From contig NZ_CP163525.1 in NCBI RefSeq assembly GCF_041080655.1, forward strand, positions 6,696,001 to 6,760,000: a DNA stretch of 64,000 bases, in the 5' to 3' direction. This document shows, piece after piece, positions 16,173-25,047 of this stretch (within the stretch, counting starts at the first letter, position 1; each line of letters begins with the position of its first letter). The DNA is from Streptomyces sp. CG4. GTDB lineage: Bacteria > Actinomycetota > Actinomycetes > Streptomycetales > Streptomycetaceae. The notes below the pieces were generated by a model. It was not told the origin of the DNA. It saw nothing but the letters and a program-made list of their open reading frames with translations, and did no database searches. The position numbers and the translations under genes were made by a program.

Positions 16173-17192
16173 TCACGGCTTCTCCGTCTCCGCCTCCAGG
16201 CTCTCCCGCGTCGCCCGTCCGTACACGCCCAGGGTGTCGTCCTGGATGTCGCGGGCCAGTTGGTAGGTGCGTACCGCGTCCTCCACCGGGCGGGTGTACA
16301 CGCCGTCGATCCGGTCGTCGTAGAGGCCCAACTGCCACAGCCGGTACTGGAGTTCGGCCACCTCCGGGCCGCGGTCGCCGCGTTGGAGTACCGGGGCGAC
16401 GAGGGCGGAGACTGTCGTGGCCGGAGTGGGGGACGCCGGGTGGGACGTGGCGGCGGACGCGGTCGGGGTCGGTGAAGCCGGCGTCGGCGTCGGCGTCGTG
16501 GACGGGGGACTCGGACGGGGCGTCGGCGTGAAGCGCGACGGCGGTACCGGCGCGCGGGACACGGTGGGAGAGGGCGGCGACGCCGTCGGTGACGTCGGGG
16601 CCGGTGCGCTGACGTCCGGGACGCTCTCCCTGACCTCCTGGGCCGCCGGGTCCCGGGCCGGCGTGCGGTACGAGAACACACCGCTCGCGAACCCGGCGGC
16701 CGCCACGACCGCCATGCCGGCGCCGGCGACCGACAGCAGGACGGCGCGACGGGTTCGGCGGCGGGGCGTCCCGCCGCCCGGGGGCTCTGCCGCACCGCCG
16801 GACACGACGGCGGGGCCGGGTCCGTTCGCCCCGTCAGGGCCGTCCGTGCCGCCGTCCTCGAACATCCGCAGGTCGGCCGCGCTCGCCCCCGGCACCGGCC
16901 GCAGCGGCAGCGTGGTCTCGGCGGCCGGTGTCGAGCGTGTCCTCGCGTCGGGTGACCCTCCCGTCACGGGCGGTACCGGCCGAACCTCCGCCCGCTCGAC
17001 CGCGTGGGCCTCGACGACCTCCACATACGGTCGTATCCGCAGGGGATCGAAGTCCTCCGCCGCTGCCGCCTCGGCCGTACGGGTCTCGCGCAGCGCCTCG
17101 GCGGCGCGTTCGGTGCAGTCGCAGGACGGGCTGCGGTCCGGTCCTCTCGGCGCGCCGCACTCCGGGCAGGTATGGCCTCCGGAATCACTCAC
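16173..17192 (-). CDS. Zinc-ribbon, membrane-anchored peptidoglycan-binding protein
   Basis: 339 residues from the GTG at 17192, which has GAGGGGAGGGA upstream. Order of parts: an N-terminal zinc ribbon (Cys 9, 12, 24, 26), an acidic linker, one membrane helix (about 150-174), an extracellular Pro/Thr/Ser-rich linker (about 180-260) and a C-terminal PG_binding_1 domain (QRGDRGPEVAELQYRLWQLG ... DGVYTRPVEDAVRTYQ). The topology links a cytoplasmic zinc ribbon to the cell wall through a flexible stalk, so a wall-sensing or tethering role is plausible (inference). It is convergent with the HAD gene (27 bp gap) and divergent from the MFS pump. Confidence 0.8.
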   Translation of the reverse strand: MSDSGGHTCPECGAPRGPDRSPSCDCTERAAEALRETRTAEAAAAEDFDPLRIRPYVEVVEAHAVERAEVRPVPPVTGGSPDARTRSTPAAETTLPLRPVPGASAADLRMFEDGGTDGPDGANGPGPAVVSGGAAEPPGGGTPRRRTRRAVLLSVAGAGMAVVAAAGFASGVFSYRTPARDPAAQEVRESVPDVSAPAPTSPTASPPSPTVSRAPVPPSRFTPTPRPSPPSTTPTPTPASPTPTASAATSHPASPTPATTVSALVAPVLQRGDRGPEVAELQYRLWQLGLYDDRIDGVYTRPVEDAVRTYQLARDIQDDTLGVYGRATRESLEAETEKP

Positions 17193-17331
17193 CTGTTCGT
17201 CCCTCCCCTCAGGAACTTCCGAGACTATGCGCACCTTCTCCGCATCCGCCCCCGGAAACGCCGGACTCAACAGGCCATAAACGGGGACACCGACCACGAT
17301 GGAAGGTGCACCCGAGCCCCGGGAGGCCTCC

Positions 17332-19380
17332 ATGACCCTGGACACGCACGGCACGGACAAGCAGGCGCAGGCCGCCGAGCAAGTCTCCGGCGGTGTGTTC
17401 GTCTCGATCGGCGCCCTGCTCCTCGGGCTGCTGCTCGCCGCGCTCGACCAGACGATCGTGTCGACCGCCCTGCCGACCATCGTCAGCGACCTCGGCGGTC
17501 TTGAGCATCTGTCCTGGGTGGTCACCGCCTATCTGCTGGCCTCGACCGCCGCGACCCCGCTGTGGGGCAAGCTCGGCGACCAGTACGGCCGGAAACGGCT
17601 GTTCCAGACCGCGATCGTGATCTTTCTCATCGGTTCCGCGCTGTGCGGCATGGCGCAGAACATGGGCGAGCTGATCGGGTTCCGGGCGCTGCAGGGGCTG
17701 GGCGGCGGCGGGCTGATCGTGCTGTCCATGGCGATCGTCGGCGACATCGTGCCGCCGCGTGAACGCGGGCGCTACCAGGGGCTGTTCGGGGCCGTGTTCG
17801 GGGCGACCAGTGTGCTCGGGCCGCTGCTCGGCGGGGTGTTCACCGAGCAGCTGAGCTGGCGCTGGGTGTTCTACGTCAATCTGCCGGTCGGTGTGGTCGC
17901 GCTCGCCGTGATCGCCACTGCCCTGCGGATCCCGCGCCGCAGCGCCCACCACGTCATCGACTACCTCGGCACCTTCCTGATCGCCGCCGTCGCGACCTGT
18001 CTGGTCCTGGTCGCCTCCCTCGGCGGTACGACCTGGGCCTGGGGTTCCCCGCAGATCATCGGGCTGGCCGTGCTGGGCGTGCTGCTCGCGGTGGCGTTCG
18101 TGGCCGTCGAGCGGCGGGCCGCCGAACCCGTCCTGCCGCCGCAGCTGTTCGGCATCCGCACCTTCACCCTCGCCGCCGTGATCAGCTTCATCGTCGGCTT
18201 CGCCATGTTCGGCGCGATGACCTATCTGCCGACCTTCCTGCAGGTCGTGCACGGTGTCTCACCGACCATGTCCGGGGTGCACATGCTGCCGATGGTGTTC
18301 GGGCTGCTGCTGTCGTCCACGGCCTCCGGGCAGATCGTCAGCCGCACCGGCCGCTGGAAGGTCTTCCCGGTCACCGGCACCGCCGTCACCGCCTTCGGCC
18401 TGCTCCTGCTGCACCGGCTCGACGAGCACAGCTCGACGGCCCGGATGAGTGTCTACTTCTTCGTGTTCGGCCTCGGGCTCGGCCTGGTCATGCAGGTCCT
18501 GATACTCATCGTGCAGAACGCGGTGTCGTACGAGGACCTGGGCGTCGCCACCTCCGGCGCGACCTTCTTCCGCTCCATCGGCGCCTCCTTCGGCGTGGCG
18601 ATCTTCGGCACGGTCTTCGCGAGCCGCCTCGGCGACAAGCTCGCCGCCGCCTTCAAAGGGGTGAGCCTGCCTCCGGGCGCCTCCGCGAACGCCCTGAAGT
18701 CCGACCCGCGCGGCATAGCGGCGCTGCCGCCCGCCCTGCGCCCCGCGGCCCTGCACGCCTACGCGTCCGCCATCACCGACGTCTTCCTCTACGCCGCCCC
18801 GGTCGCCCTCCTCGGCTTCCTGCTGGCCTGGTTCCTGAAGGAGGACCGGCTGCGCGGCTCGGTCACCGCGCCGGACGCCTCCGAGACCATCCCGCCCAAC
18901 CCGGTCCAGCGGTCCTCCTACGACGAGTGCTCCCGGGCCCTGTCCCTGCTGGGCACCCGCGAGGGCCGCCGCGAGATCTACCGGAAGATCACCGAACGGG
19001 CCGGGTACGATCTGCTGCCCGCCGCCAGCTGGGTGCTGCTGCGCATCCGCAAGTACGGCTCCGTCGAGCCGGCCGTGCTCGCCGAGCGCAGCCCCGTCCC
19101 GCTCGACGTCGTCCTCGCCGCCGCCCGCCAGGTCGAGGAACGCCACCTCGCCGAACGACGGGGCCTGGACCTGTACTTGACCGACTCCGGCCGCGAGGTC
19201 GCCGACCGGCTCGCCCGGGCCCGCGAGGAGTCCCTCGCCGAACTCCTCGGCGACTGGTGGCAGCCCGGCCGCTGCACCGACCTGACCCAACTGGTGCAGG
19301 AGCTGACCGGGGAGCTGTGCGGCACGGAAGGGGAGCGCCCGCGCGACGGGGCCGTGCAGCGGCAGGCGCCGGCGGGGTGA
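17332..19380 (+). CDS. MDR-type MFS exporter with a C-terminal winged-helix domain
   Basis: 682 residues. The ATG at 17332 has GGGAGG upstream. Residues about 20-525 form a 14-helix DHA2/EmrB-like transporter with LDQTIVSTALPTIVSDLGG (motif D1), LGDQYGRKRLF (motif A) and a motif C-like segment LGPLLGGVFTEQLSWRWVFY. The remaining 150 residues are cytoplasmic and look like a MarR/PadR winged helix: EIYRKITERAGYDLLPAASWVLLR, then AERSPVPLDVVLAAARQVEE and LDLYLTDSGREVADRLARA. Such fusions occur in Streptomyces MDR pumps; the domain may sense drug or regulate the pump. Divergent from the zinc-ribbon protein. Confidence 0.88.
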   Translation: MTLDTHGTDKQAQAAEQVSGGVFVSIGALLLGLLLAALDQTIVSTALPTIVSDLGGLEHLSWVVTAYLLASTAATPLWGKLGDQYGRKRLFQTAIVIFLIGSALCGMAQNMGELIGFRALQGLGGGGLIVLSMAIVGDIVPPRERGRYQGLFGAVFGATSVLGPLLGGVFTEQLSWRWVFYVNLPVGVVALAVIATALRIPRRSAHHVIDYLGTFLIAAVATCLVLVASLGGTTWAWGSPQIIGLAVLGVLLAVAFVAVERRAAEPVLPPQLFGIRTFTLAAVISFIVGFAMFGAMTYLPTFLQVVHGVSPTMSGVHMLPMVFGLLLSSTASGQIVSRTGRWKVFPVTGTAVTAFGLLLLHRLDEHSSTARMSVYFFVFGLGLGLVMQVLILIVQNAVSYEDLGVATSGATFFRSIGASFGVAIFGTVFASRLGDKLAAAFKGVSLPPGASANALKSDPRGIAALPPALRPAALHAYASAITDVFLYAAPVALLGFLLAWFLKEDRLRGSVTAPDASETIPPNPVQRSSYDECSRALSLLGTREGRREIYRKITERAGYDLLPAASWVLLRIRKYGSVEPAVLAERSPVPLDVVLAAARQVEERHLAERRGLDLYLTDSGREVADRLARAREESLAELLGDWWQPGRCTDLTQLVQELTGELCGTEGERPRDGAVQRQAPAG

Positions 19381-19393
19381 CGGCCGTTCGCCG

Positions 19394-19435
19394 GGTGCGG
19401 GCATGTCGATACGGCCCCGCGCCCCTCAGGGGGGT
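19394..19435 (-). repeat. Partial interspersed repeat (family A/B head)
   Basis: GGTGCGGGCATGTCGATACG followed by GCCCCGCGCCCCTCAGGGG carries the CCCCGCGCCCC head of the repeat family in reverse orientation, without the central hairpin. It lies in the 97-bp gap between the MFS and WYL genes. Confidence 0.45.
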
Positions 19436-19477
19436 CGCAGCTGCGTCGGCCGCATGCGTTGCGCAGACTTGTCCGCT

Positions 19478-20200
19478 GTGAACCGCACCGATCGTCTCTA
19501 CGCCCTCGTCGAGGAGTTGCGCGCCGCCGCTCCCCGCCCCCGCAGTGCCCGCGCGCTCGCCCGGCGCTTCGAGGTGAGCGTCCGCACGATCGAGCGGGAC
19601 CTGGCGGCGCTGCAGCAGTCCGGGGTGCCGATCCACGCCGAGCCGGGGCGCAGCGGTGGATACGTGCTGGACCGGGGGCGGACGCTGCCGCCGCTGGCCA
19701 TCACTCCGGCCGAGGCGACCGCCCTCGCCGTCGGGCTTGAGGCTCTGGCCGGGACGCCGTTCGCGGCGGACGCGCGCAGCGCGCTGCACAAGGTGCTGGC
19801 CGTGATGCCGGAACGGGAGCGCGGGGCGGCGGCCGAGCTGACCGGACGGGTACGGCTGCTCGTCCCGGCGGCCCGCCCGGCGCCGCCCGCCGGACCCGTG
19901 GTGCCCGTGGCGCTCCGGGAGGCGCTGACCGCCGGCCGGGTACTGCGGCTCGACTACGCCGACGCGGCGGGCCGGGTCACCGCGCGGGACGTGGAGCCGC
20001 TCGGCTTCCTCGGCGGAGCCGGCCACTGGTATCTGGCCGCCTGGTGCCGGCTGCGGGACGCGCCGCGCGGGTTCCGGCTGGACCGCGTCCGCGCGGCGAC
20101 GGCCCTGGACGAGCGGGCTCCGCGGCGCGAGGTCGACCTCGCCGCCCTCGACACCCTCGGCTCCGACGTCGTACCCCTCGATGCGGCCACGGTGATGTGA
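19478..20200 (+). CDS. YafY-family HTH/WYL transcriptional regulator
   Basis: 240 residues from the GTG at 19478, giving the usual start (V/M)NRTDRLYALVEELR; the frame is open upstream but without a family match. The N-terminal DeoR-like winged helix reads SARALARRFEVSVRTIERDL. The C-terminal WYL domain is shown by HWYLAAWCRLRDAPRGFRLD, whose aromatic and arginine residues form the ligand pocket (often nucleotides or nucleic acids). Its immediate downstream neighbour is an NTF2-like protein, 50 bp away on the same strand, which may be a target (inference). Confidence 0.87.
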   Translation: MNRTDRLYALVEELRAAAPRPRSARALARRFEVSVRTIERDLAALQQSGVPIHAEPGRSGGYVLDRGRTLPPLAITPAEATALAVGLEALAGTPFAADARSALHKVLAVMPERERGAAAELTGRVRLLVPAARPAPPAGPVVPVALREALTAGRVLRLDYADAAGRVTARDVEPLGFLGGAGHWYLAAWCRLRDAPRGFRLDRVRAATALDERAPRREVDLAALDTLGSDVVPLDAATVM

Positions 20201-20250
20201 CGGCAATCACCGACAGGGCGGTGTCGCGGACCGGGCCCAGGCTGGTGCCC

Positions 20251-20667
20251 ATGACAACGACTCAGCACGCCACGGCCAACCCCCTCACCCCCGCCACCGC
20301 CCTCGCCCTCTGCGACCGCTGGACCGCGCTCTGGAACGGCGACTTCAGCGACCCGGAGGCCTTCCTCGCGCCCGGCTTCCGTATCCGTTTCGCCAATGAG
20401 CCGGAGCGGGGGGCCGCCACCGACGAGGTGCGCGGCCCCGCCGGGATCGTCGGCCTGATCTCCGACTTCCGTGCCGAGAAGCCCGGACTGGTGTTCTCCG
20501 TGGACGGCACGCCGCTGACGGACACCGGCCTCGGCCGCACCGCCTGCTGCTGGTACGTGACCCGTCAGGACGGCACGCAGCAGAGCGGGATCGATGTGCT
20601 GGAGGTCGTGGACGGACGGATCGCGGCCGTCCGGTCGGTGACCGGCCTGCGCCGTTTCGCCGACTGA
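20251..20667 (+). CDS. NTF2/SnoaL-like protein
   Basis: 138 residues. The ATG at 20251 begins MTTTQHATANPLTPATALAL. The cone-shaped NTF2-like fold is suggested by LCDRWTALWNGDFSDPEAFLAPGFRIRF, GPAGIVGLISDFRAEKPGLVF and a final strand-rich GIDVLEVVDGRIAAVRSV. SnoaL-like proteins include small-molecule isomerases, cyclases and binding proteins, and no catalytic residue set can be assigned. It probably shares a transcript with the WYL regulator. The stop is 8 bp from the convergent DUF1992 stop. Confidence 0.75.
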   Translation: MTTTQHATANPLTPATALALCDRWTALWNGDFSDPEAFLAPGFRIRFANEPERGAATDEVRGPAGIVGLISDFRAEKPGLVFSVDGTPLTDTGLGRTACCWYVTRQDGTQQSGIDVLEVVDGRIAAVRSVTGLRRFAD

Positions 20668-20675
20668 CCGACCTG

Positions 20676-21092
20676 TCATTCCGCGGTGGCGGCGGCCCTG
20701 CGCTGCCGCCACTCGCGCACGACCTCCTCGACGTCGTACGGCTTCCTGCCCAGCGGGGGGCCGGGCGGCGGCTTGAACATCATGTCCTTGATCTTGACGT
20801 TGACATCCTCGATGATCTTCCGCGCGATCCGCTCCGAGGGCGCCGCGTACGCCGCCTGCAGCGCGTCCTCGGCCTCCTTGCGCAGGGCGAGGGCGGGCGG
20901 CAGGACGGACAGGCCCTCGCGCGCCAACTTCCTTTTGATCCACCACAGTTCGTCGTAGGTGCAGTCGACCTCGGCGGGCAGCGGCTCGCCCGTCCCCGGC
21001 AGCCGCTCGAACGCACCGCGCCCCTGCGCGTCACGGATCTGCCGGTCGACCCAGGAGTCGAAGGGCACCCCCGGTGGCTTTCGCTCGGTCAT
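20676..21092 (-). CDS. DUF1992 (DnaJC28-like conserved domain) protein
   Basis: 138 residues starting MTERKPPGVPFDSWVDRQIRDAQ, then GAFERLPGTGEPLP and YDELWWIKRKLAREGLSVLPP, followed by NVKIKDMMFKPPPGPP. These are the conserved blocks of the DUF1992 domain found alone in bacteria and at the C-terminus of eukaryotic DNAJC28. Function is unknown. Convergent with the NTF2-like gene, divergent from the FHA-like gene. Confidence 0.88.
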   Translation of the reverse strand: MTERKPPGVPFDSWVDRQIRDAQGRGAFERLPGTGEPLPAEVDCTYDELWWIKRKLAREGLSVLPPALALRKEAEDALQAAYAAPSERIARKIIEDVNVKIKDMMFKPPPGPPLGRKPYDVEEVVREWRQRRAAATAE

Positions 21093-21214
21093 GACTCCAT
21101 TGTGCCGGACGGCGCCCGGCCGGGCGTTTTATCATGCGGCGGCGGCAGCCAATCCGGCCGCCGTGCAAGGACGTCGCAGAACGTCCGACGTGGAACGCCA
21201 CAGGGGGAACGCAC

Positions 21215-21607
21215 GTGCTCGAACTCACCATGGCCACCGTCTCCGGGGCGGACGCGGGTGCCACGGCCGGGATGGCGATGGCCGACGCGCCGAGCGAGCC
21301 GGGCGCCGTGCTCCGGGTCGGCCGGGACGCGGCCACGTGCCGGCTGGTCACCCCGGACGACTGGCTGTTCGTCTCCCGTGTGCACCTGGAGTTCCTGTGC
21401 GGCCCGGACGGCGGCTGGCAGTTGACCTGGCTGCGCGGTTCCCAGTCCGAGCCGTCCTCCGAAGTACGGCTGATCGTCGGGGAGTACGCGCAGCCCCTCG
21501 GCTACGGCGCGACCGTACGGCTGCCGCACGGCGGGTCCGGCGAGATCGTCGTCCAGGACCGCACCGCGCCGCGCAGCGTCAACGTCGGCTTCTACCACGA
21601 GGTTTGA
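21215..21607 (+). CDS. Short FHA-like (forkhead-associated) protein
   Basis: 130 residues from the GTG at 21215, with AGGGGGA upstream. The FHA-type core reads LRVGRDAATCRLVTPDDWLFVSRVHLEF, with the conserved Gly-Arg and Ser-x-x-His pairs. The third FHA element (usually Asn-Gly) is replaced by a GSQSEPSSEV segment, so phosphothreonine binding may be altered. No fused partner domain is present. The gene lies between divergent DUF1992 and convergent O-methyltransferase genes (21-bp gap), so it is monocistronic. Confidence 0.7.
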   Translation: MLELTMATVSGADAGATAGMAMADAPSEPGAVLRVGRDAATCRLVTPDDWLFVSRVHLEFLCGPDGGWQLTWLRGSQSEPSSEVRLIVGEYAQPLGYGATVRLPHGGSGEIVVQDRTAPRSVNVGFYHEV

Positions 21608-21628
21608 CGTCAGGCCGGTGGCCCTGGA

Positions 21629-22300
21629 TCACCCGAGCACGCGGGCCAGCGCGAAGCCGTCGTAGCCCTTGCTGCCGACCGTCTGGATCGCCGTGCCGGT
21701 CAGCCGCGGATGGGAGGCGATCAGCTCGATCGCGGCACGCGTGCCCACGACGTCGGGCTCGGTGCAGCCCGGGTCGGCGACCCGGCCGTCGCGCACCACG
21801 TTGTCCAGGACGATCACGCTGCCGGCACGGGTGAGCCGCAGCGCCCACTCCACGTAGTGCGGGTTGTTCGCCTTGTCGGCGTCGATGAACACCAGGTCGA
21901 ACGGGGCCGGGTTCTCGTCGGCGAGCTTGGGCAGCGACTCCAGGGCCGGGCCCACCCGCACCTCCGCGATCCGGTCCAGGCCCGCCCGGGCGATGTTCCG
22001 GGTCGCCACCTCGGCGTGCCGGGCGTCGTACTCCAGCGACACCAGTCTGCCGTCCTCGGGCAGGGCGCGGGCCAGCCAGATCGTGCTGTAGCCGCCGAGT
22101 GTGCCGATCTCCAGGATGTGCCGCGCGCCCTGCACCTGGGCGAGCAGCTGGAGGAACTTGCCCTGTGCCGCCGTGACGGCGATCTGCGGCAGTCCGGCGG
22201 CGTCGTTCTCCCGCTGGGCCGCCTGCAGCGCCTCGTCGTCCGGAGCGAGTTGGTTGATGAAGTAGTCGTCGACGTCGTCCCAGAGCCGGGAGTCGCTCAT
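21629..22300 (-). CDS. SAM-dependent O-methyltransferase (catechol/caffeoyl-CoA type)
   Basis: 223 residues from the ATG at 22300. SAM-binding motif I is ILEIGTLGGYSTIWLA. Acidic residue E in SLEYD ends the second strand. DLVFIDADKANNPHYVEWAL carries the divalent-metal Asp residues of the catechol OMT/caffeoyl-CoA OMT family, and IVLDNVVRDGRV continues it. These are Mg-dependent enzymes that methylate vicinal hydroxyls; the substrate is not indicated by neighbours. A DUF2330 gene ends 45 bp upstream on the same strand and may share the transcript. Confidence 0.9.
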   Translation of the reverse strand: MSDSRLWDDVDDYFINQLAPDDEALQAAQRENDAAGLPQIAVTAAQGKFLQLLAQVQGARHILEIGTLGGYSTIWLARALPEDGRLVSLEYDARHAEVATRNIARAGLDRIAEVRVGPALESLPKLADENPAPFDLVFIDADKANNPHYVEWALRLTRAGSVIVLDNVVRDGRVADPGCTEPDVVGTRAAIELIASHPRLTGTAIQTVGSKGYDGFALARVLG

Positions 22301-22345
22301 GACCCTGCCTTTCGCGAAGTGTCTGCCCTTCCCACCCACATCGTC

Positions 22346-23482
22346 TCAGTCGACGGGCGCCGACGGGGCGATGGGGGGCGGAGGCTGCACGGGCGGCGGC
22401 GGGATCACCGGCCGCCGCCGTCGCCGTACGACGATCACGGCACCGGCCAGTGCCGGCGCACCGCCCACCGTGAGCAGCCAGGCCGGGAACCCGCCGACCT
22501 CGCGCAGCCGGTCTTCGTAGATCACCTGCTGGACCGGGGTGTCGGTGGCGGCCCGGACCAGTTCGTGGTCGCCGGAGATGAGGGCCGGCTCGGGGAACTC
22601 CTGGGTGAGCGCGGTCAGATACGGCGTGCCGGCGGCCAGCTTGCCGAGGGTGCCGTCGTGCGGGTGGACGCGGCCCGCGAAGTGCACGCTGGGCTGGAGG
22701 CCGCCGATCGTCGTGCGCGTCGCCATGCGGTGCGCGGCGAGGACGTACAGGGCGAGCGACTGCGGGGTGCTCGCCAGGCGGGACAGCCGCATCGGGTACA
22801 CCGGGCCGTCGGCGGCGAAGGTGAGGTGGAGGGGGTCCAGCGCACCGTGCAGCGCGGCGCCGCCGGTGCTGCCGCTGCCGTCGGCCTCCGGGGCGAGGCG
22901 GACGGCCACGTACTCCCAGTGCCGGTCGACGTACGGCTGCAGGGCCGTCTTCAGGCGGGCGGGCAGGACGAAGCCGTGGGTGTGCAGCCAGTCGCCGAGG
23001 GCGGCCGGGTCGGTGGCGGTCAGCCGAGCCACGTCGAAGGGGCCGAGCCGCTGGCGGCCGACCACGCCGACGGCGGCGCCGGCGCCCGGTGCGGGGGCCT
23101 TGGCGGACATGTTGTGGTCGTCGAAGGGCCAGTCGCCGTTCTTCGGCCAGAAGTGATACCGGGTGCGGCGGACGGGCTGGACGGCCTCGGCCAGCTGGTC
23201 GAAGAGCGCGGGGTCGCCGAGGGTGACGGTGGCGCGGTGCGGGACGGGCATGATCCAGGCGGCGTGTCGCGCGTCGCCGTGCACCGTCAGCCGCATCACG
23301 ATCTGCTCCTGCCGGCCGTCCCAGCGCAGCACGGACTGCTCGTCGCTGACGGAAATCCGTGCCGCCGGGTCCGGCACCATCGCTCCGCACCCGCAGGCGT
23401 AGGCGGGGGCGATGAGCCAGGTCAGCTGGACCCCGAGGAGGCTGAGGACCAGGGTGAGTATGCGGGCGCGGGCGTTTTTCAC
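22346..23482 (-). CDS. DUF2330 exported membrane-anchored protein
   Basis: 378 residues: signal peptide (ILTLVLSLLGVQLTWLIAPAYA), then the hallmark CGCGA motif at the mature N-terminus, SDEQSVLRWDGRQEQIVMRL, AAWIMPVP and YHFWPKNGD. These are the conserved blocks of DUF2330. Near the C-terminus is one membrane helix (WLLTVGGAPALAGAVIVV) followed by an arginine run and a proline-rich cytoplasmic tail. Function is unknown; the family is widespread in exported actinobacterial proteins. Confidence 0.88.
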   Translation of the reverse strand: MKNARARILTLVLSLLGVQLTWLIAPAYACGCGAMVPDPAARISVSDEQSVLRWDGRQEQIVMRLTVHGDARHAAWIMPVPHRATVTLGDPALFDQLAEAVQPVRRTRYHFWPKNGDWPFDDHNMSAKAPAPGAGAAVGVVGRQRLGPFDVARLTATDPAALGDWLHTHGFVLPARLKTALQPYVDRHWEYVAVRLAPEADGSGSTGGAALHGALDPLHLTFAADGPVYPMRLSRLASTPQSLALYVLAAHRMATRTTIGGLQPSVHFAGRVHPHDGTLGKLAAGTPYLTALTQEFPEPALISGDHELVRAATDTPVQQVIYEDRLREVGGFPAWLLTVGGAPALAGAVIVVRRRRRPVIPPPPVQPPPPIAPSAPVD

Positions 23483-23565
23483 AGGCCTACAGACGGTACG
23501 GCCCTGGCCGGCGGTTCCGGTGCGCGTGCGGCCCAGGCCGCGTTCCCGGCGGGCGGCGATCGCAA

Positions 23566-23646
23566 CCCCCTAGGGGCGCGGGGCTGTATCCGACATGCGG
23601 CTACCGCCGCGTGGGCGCGAACAGCCAAGACGGGCCCGCACCCGCC
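23566..23646 (+). repeat. Interspersed repeat (family A), intergenic copy
   Basis: CTAGGGGCGCGGGGCTGTAT, a TGCGGCTACCGCCGCGTGGG hairpin block, then GCGCGA and a CCCGCACCCGC tail follow the same order as 4821-4914. It fills most of the 179-bp gap between the DUF2330 and ProP-like genes. Confidence 0.75.
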
Positions 23647-23661
23647 CGAACACAGCCGCCC

Positions 23662-25047
23662 CTACGGCGCTCGGCGGCCCTCCACCGACGGCGCCGAACC
23701 CGGCAACGGCAGCCCCGCGGACTCCGACATCCGCCACACGGCGAACCCGCCCACGACAGCCGCCGCCATCATGTAGTACGCGGGCATCATCATGTTCCCC
23801 GTCGCCCCGATCAGCGCGGTCACGACCAGCGGAGTCGTCCCGCCGAACAGGGACACGGAGACGTTGAAGCCGATGGACAGCGAGCCGTAACGCACCCGCG
23901 TCGGGAAGAGCGCGGGCAGCGCGGCCGGCATCGCCGCCGTGAAACACACCAGCAGCAGACCCAGCGCGCCCATGCCCAGCGCGACGGCGAGCAGGCTGCC
24001 CTGCCGGATCAGCAGCAGCGCGGGAATCGACAGGAACAGGAAGCCCGCGCAGCCCGCCGCGATCACCGGGCGCCGGCCGATCCGGTCCGTCAGCGCGCCC
24101 GCGAACGGCTGCACGACCATCATCAGCACCATCACGCCCAGCACGACCAGCAGGCCATGCGTCTCGTCGTACTTCAGCTCACTGGTCAGATAGCTCGGCA
24201 TGTACGACAGCAGCATGTAGTCGGTGACGTTGAAGACCAGCACCAGGGCCATGCACAGCAGCAGCGCCCGCCACTGGCCCGCCACCATCTCGCGCAGCCC
24301 CGCCTTCGGCCGGGACGCCTCCGCCTTCTCCAGCTCGGCGGCGAACGCCGGGGTCTCCTCAAGCCGCATCCGCAGATAGAGACCGATGATGCCCATCGGG
24401 CCCGCGATCAGGAACGGGATCCGCCAGCCCCACGACACCAGATCGTGCGAGGACAGCAGCGCGGTCATCAGGGTGACCAGACCCGCACCGCCGATGTAGC
24501 CCGCCAGCGTGCCGAACTCCAGCCAGCTGCCGAAGAACCCGCGCTTCTTGTCCGGGGCGTACTCGGCGATGAAGGTCGACGCGCCCGCGTACTCACCACC
24601 GGTCGAGAAGCCCTGCACCAGCCGCGCGGCGAGCAGCAGCAGCGGCGCGCCCACACCGATCGACGCGTACGACGGGATCAGGCCGATCGCGAACGTGCCC
24701 GCCGCCATCATGATCATCGTGAGGGCGAGCACCTTCTGGCGGCCCACGCGGTCGCCCAGCGGACCGAAGACCATGCCACCGAGCGGCCGGACCAGGAAGG
24801 CCGCCGCGAAGGCGCCGAAGGTCGACAGCAGCTGCGCGGTCGGGTTGCCGGTCGGGAAGAAGACCTTGCCCAGGGTGACCGCGATGTAGCTGTAGACACC
24901 GAAGTCGAACCACTCCATCGCGTTGCCGAGCGCGGCCGCCTTCACGGCGCGCTTGACCAGTGCGGGGTCGGTGACGGTGACGTCGCCGCGGGCCTGTGCG
25001 GCACGCGGGGTCTTCGGAAGCGGGGAGACGGCTGTGGCGGTCGCCAA
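23662..25047 (-). CDS. MHS-family MFS symporter (ProP-like)
   Basis: 461 residues, about 12 membrane helices. The TTG at 25047 is the likely start (AAAGGTAGG lies upstream, at long spacing); the protein then reads MATATAVSPLPKTPRA. Family signatures are ALGNAMEWFDFGVYSYIAV (first helix of the metabolite:H+ symporters), GPLGDRVGRQKVL (motif A), ARLVQGFSTGGEYAGASTFIAEYAP and EETPAF. ProP and relatives import osmoprotectants such as proline or betaine, but many MHS members carry dicarboxylates or aromatic acids, so the substrate is open. Divergent from the GT87-PAP2 gene across 348 bp. Confidence 0.88.
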   Translation of the reverse strand: MATATAVSPLPKTPRAAQARGDVTVTDPALVKRAVKAAALGNAMEWFDFGVYSYIAVTLGKVFFPTGNPTAQLLSTFGAFAAAFLVRPLGGMVFGPLGDRVGRQKVLALTMIMMAAGTFAIGLIPSYASIGVGAPLLLLAARLVQGFSTGGEYAGASTFIAEYAPDKKRGFFGSWLEFGTLAGYIGGAGLVTLMTALLSSHDLVSWGWRIPFLIAGPMGIIGLYLRMRLEETPAFAAELEKAEASRPKAGLREMVAGQWRALLLCMALVLVFNVTDYMLLSYMPSYLTSELKYDETHGLLVVLGVMVLMMVVQPFAGALTDRIGRRPVIAAGCAGFLFLSIPALLLIRQGSLLAVALGMGALGLLLVCFTAAMPAALPALFPTRVRYGSLSIGFNVSVSLFGGTTPLVVTALIGATGNMMMPAYYMMAAAVVGGFAVWRMSESAGLPLPGSAPSVEGRRAP

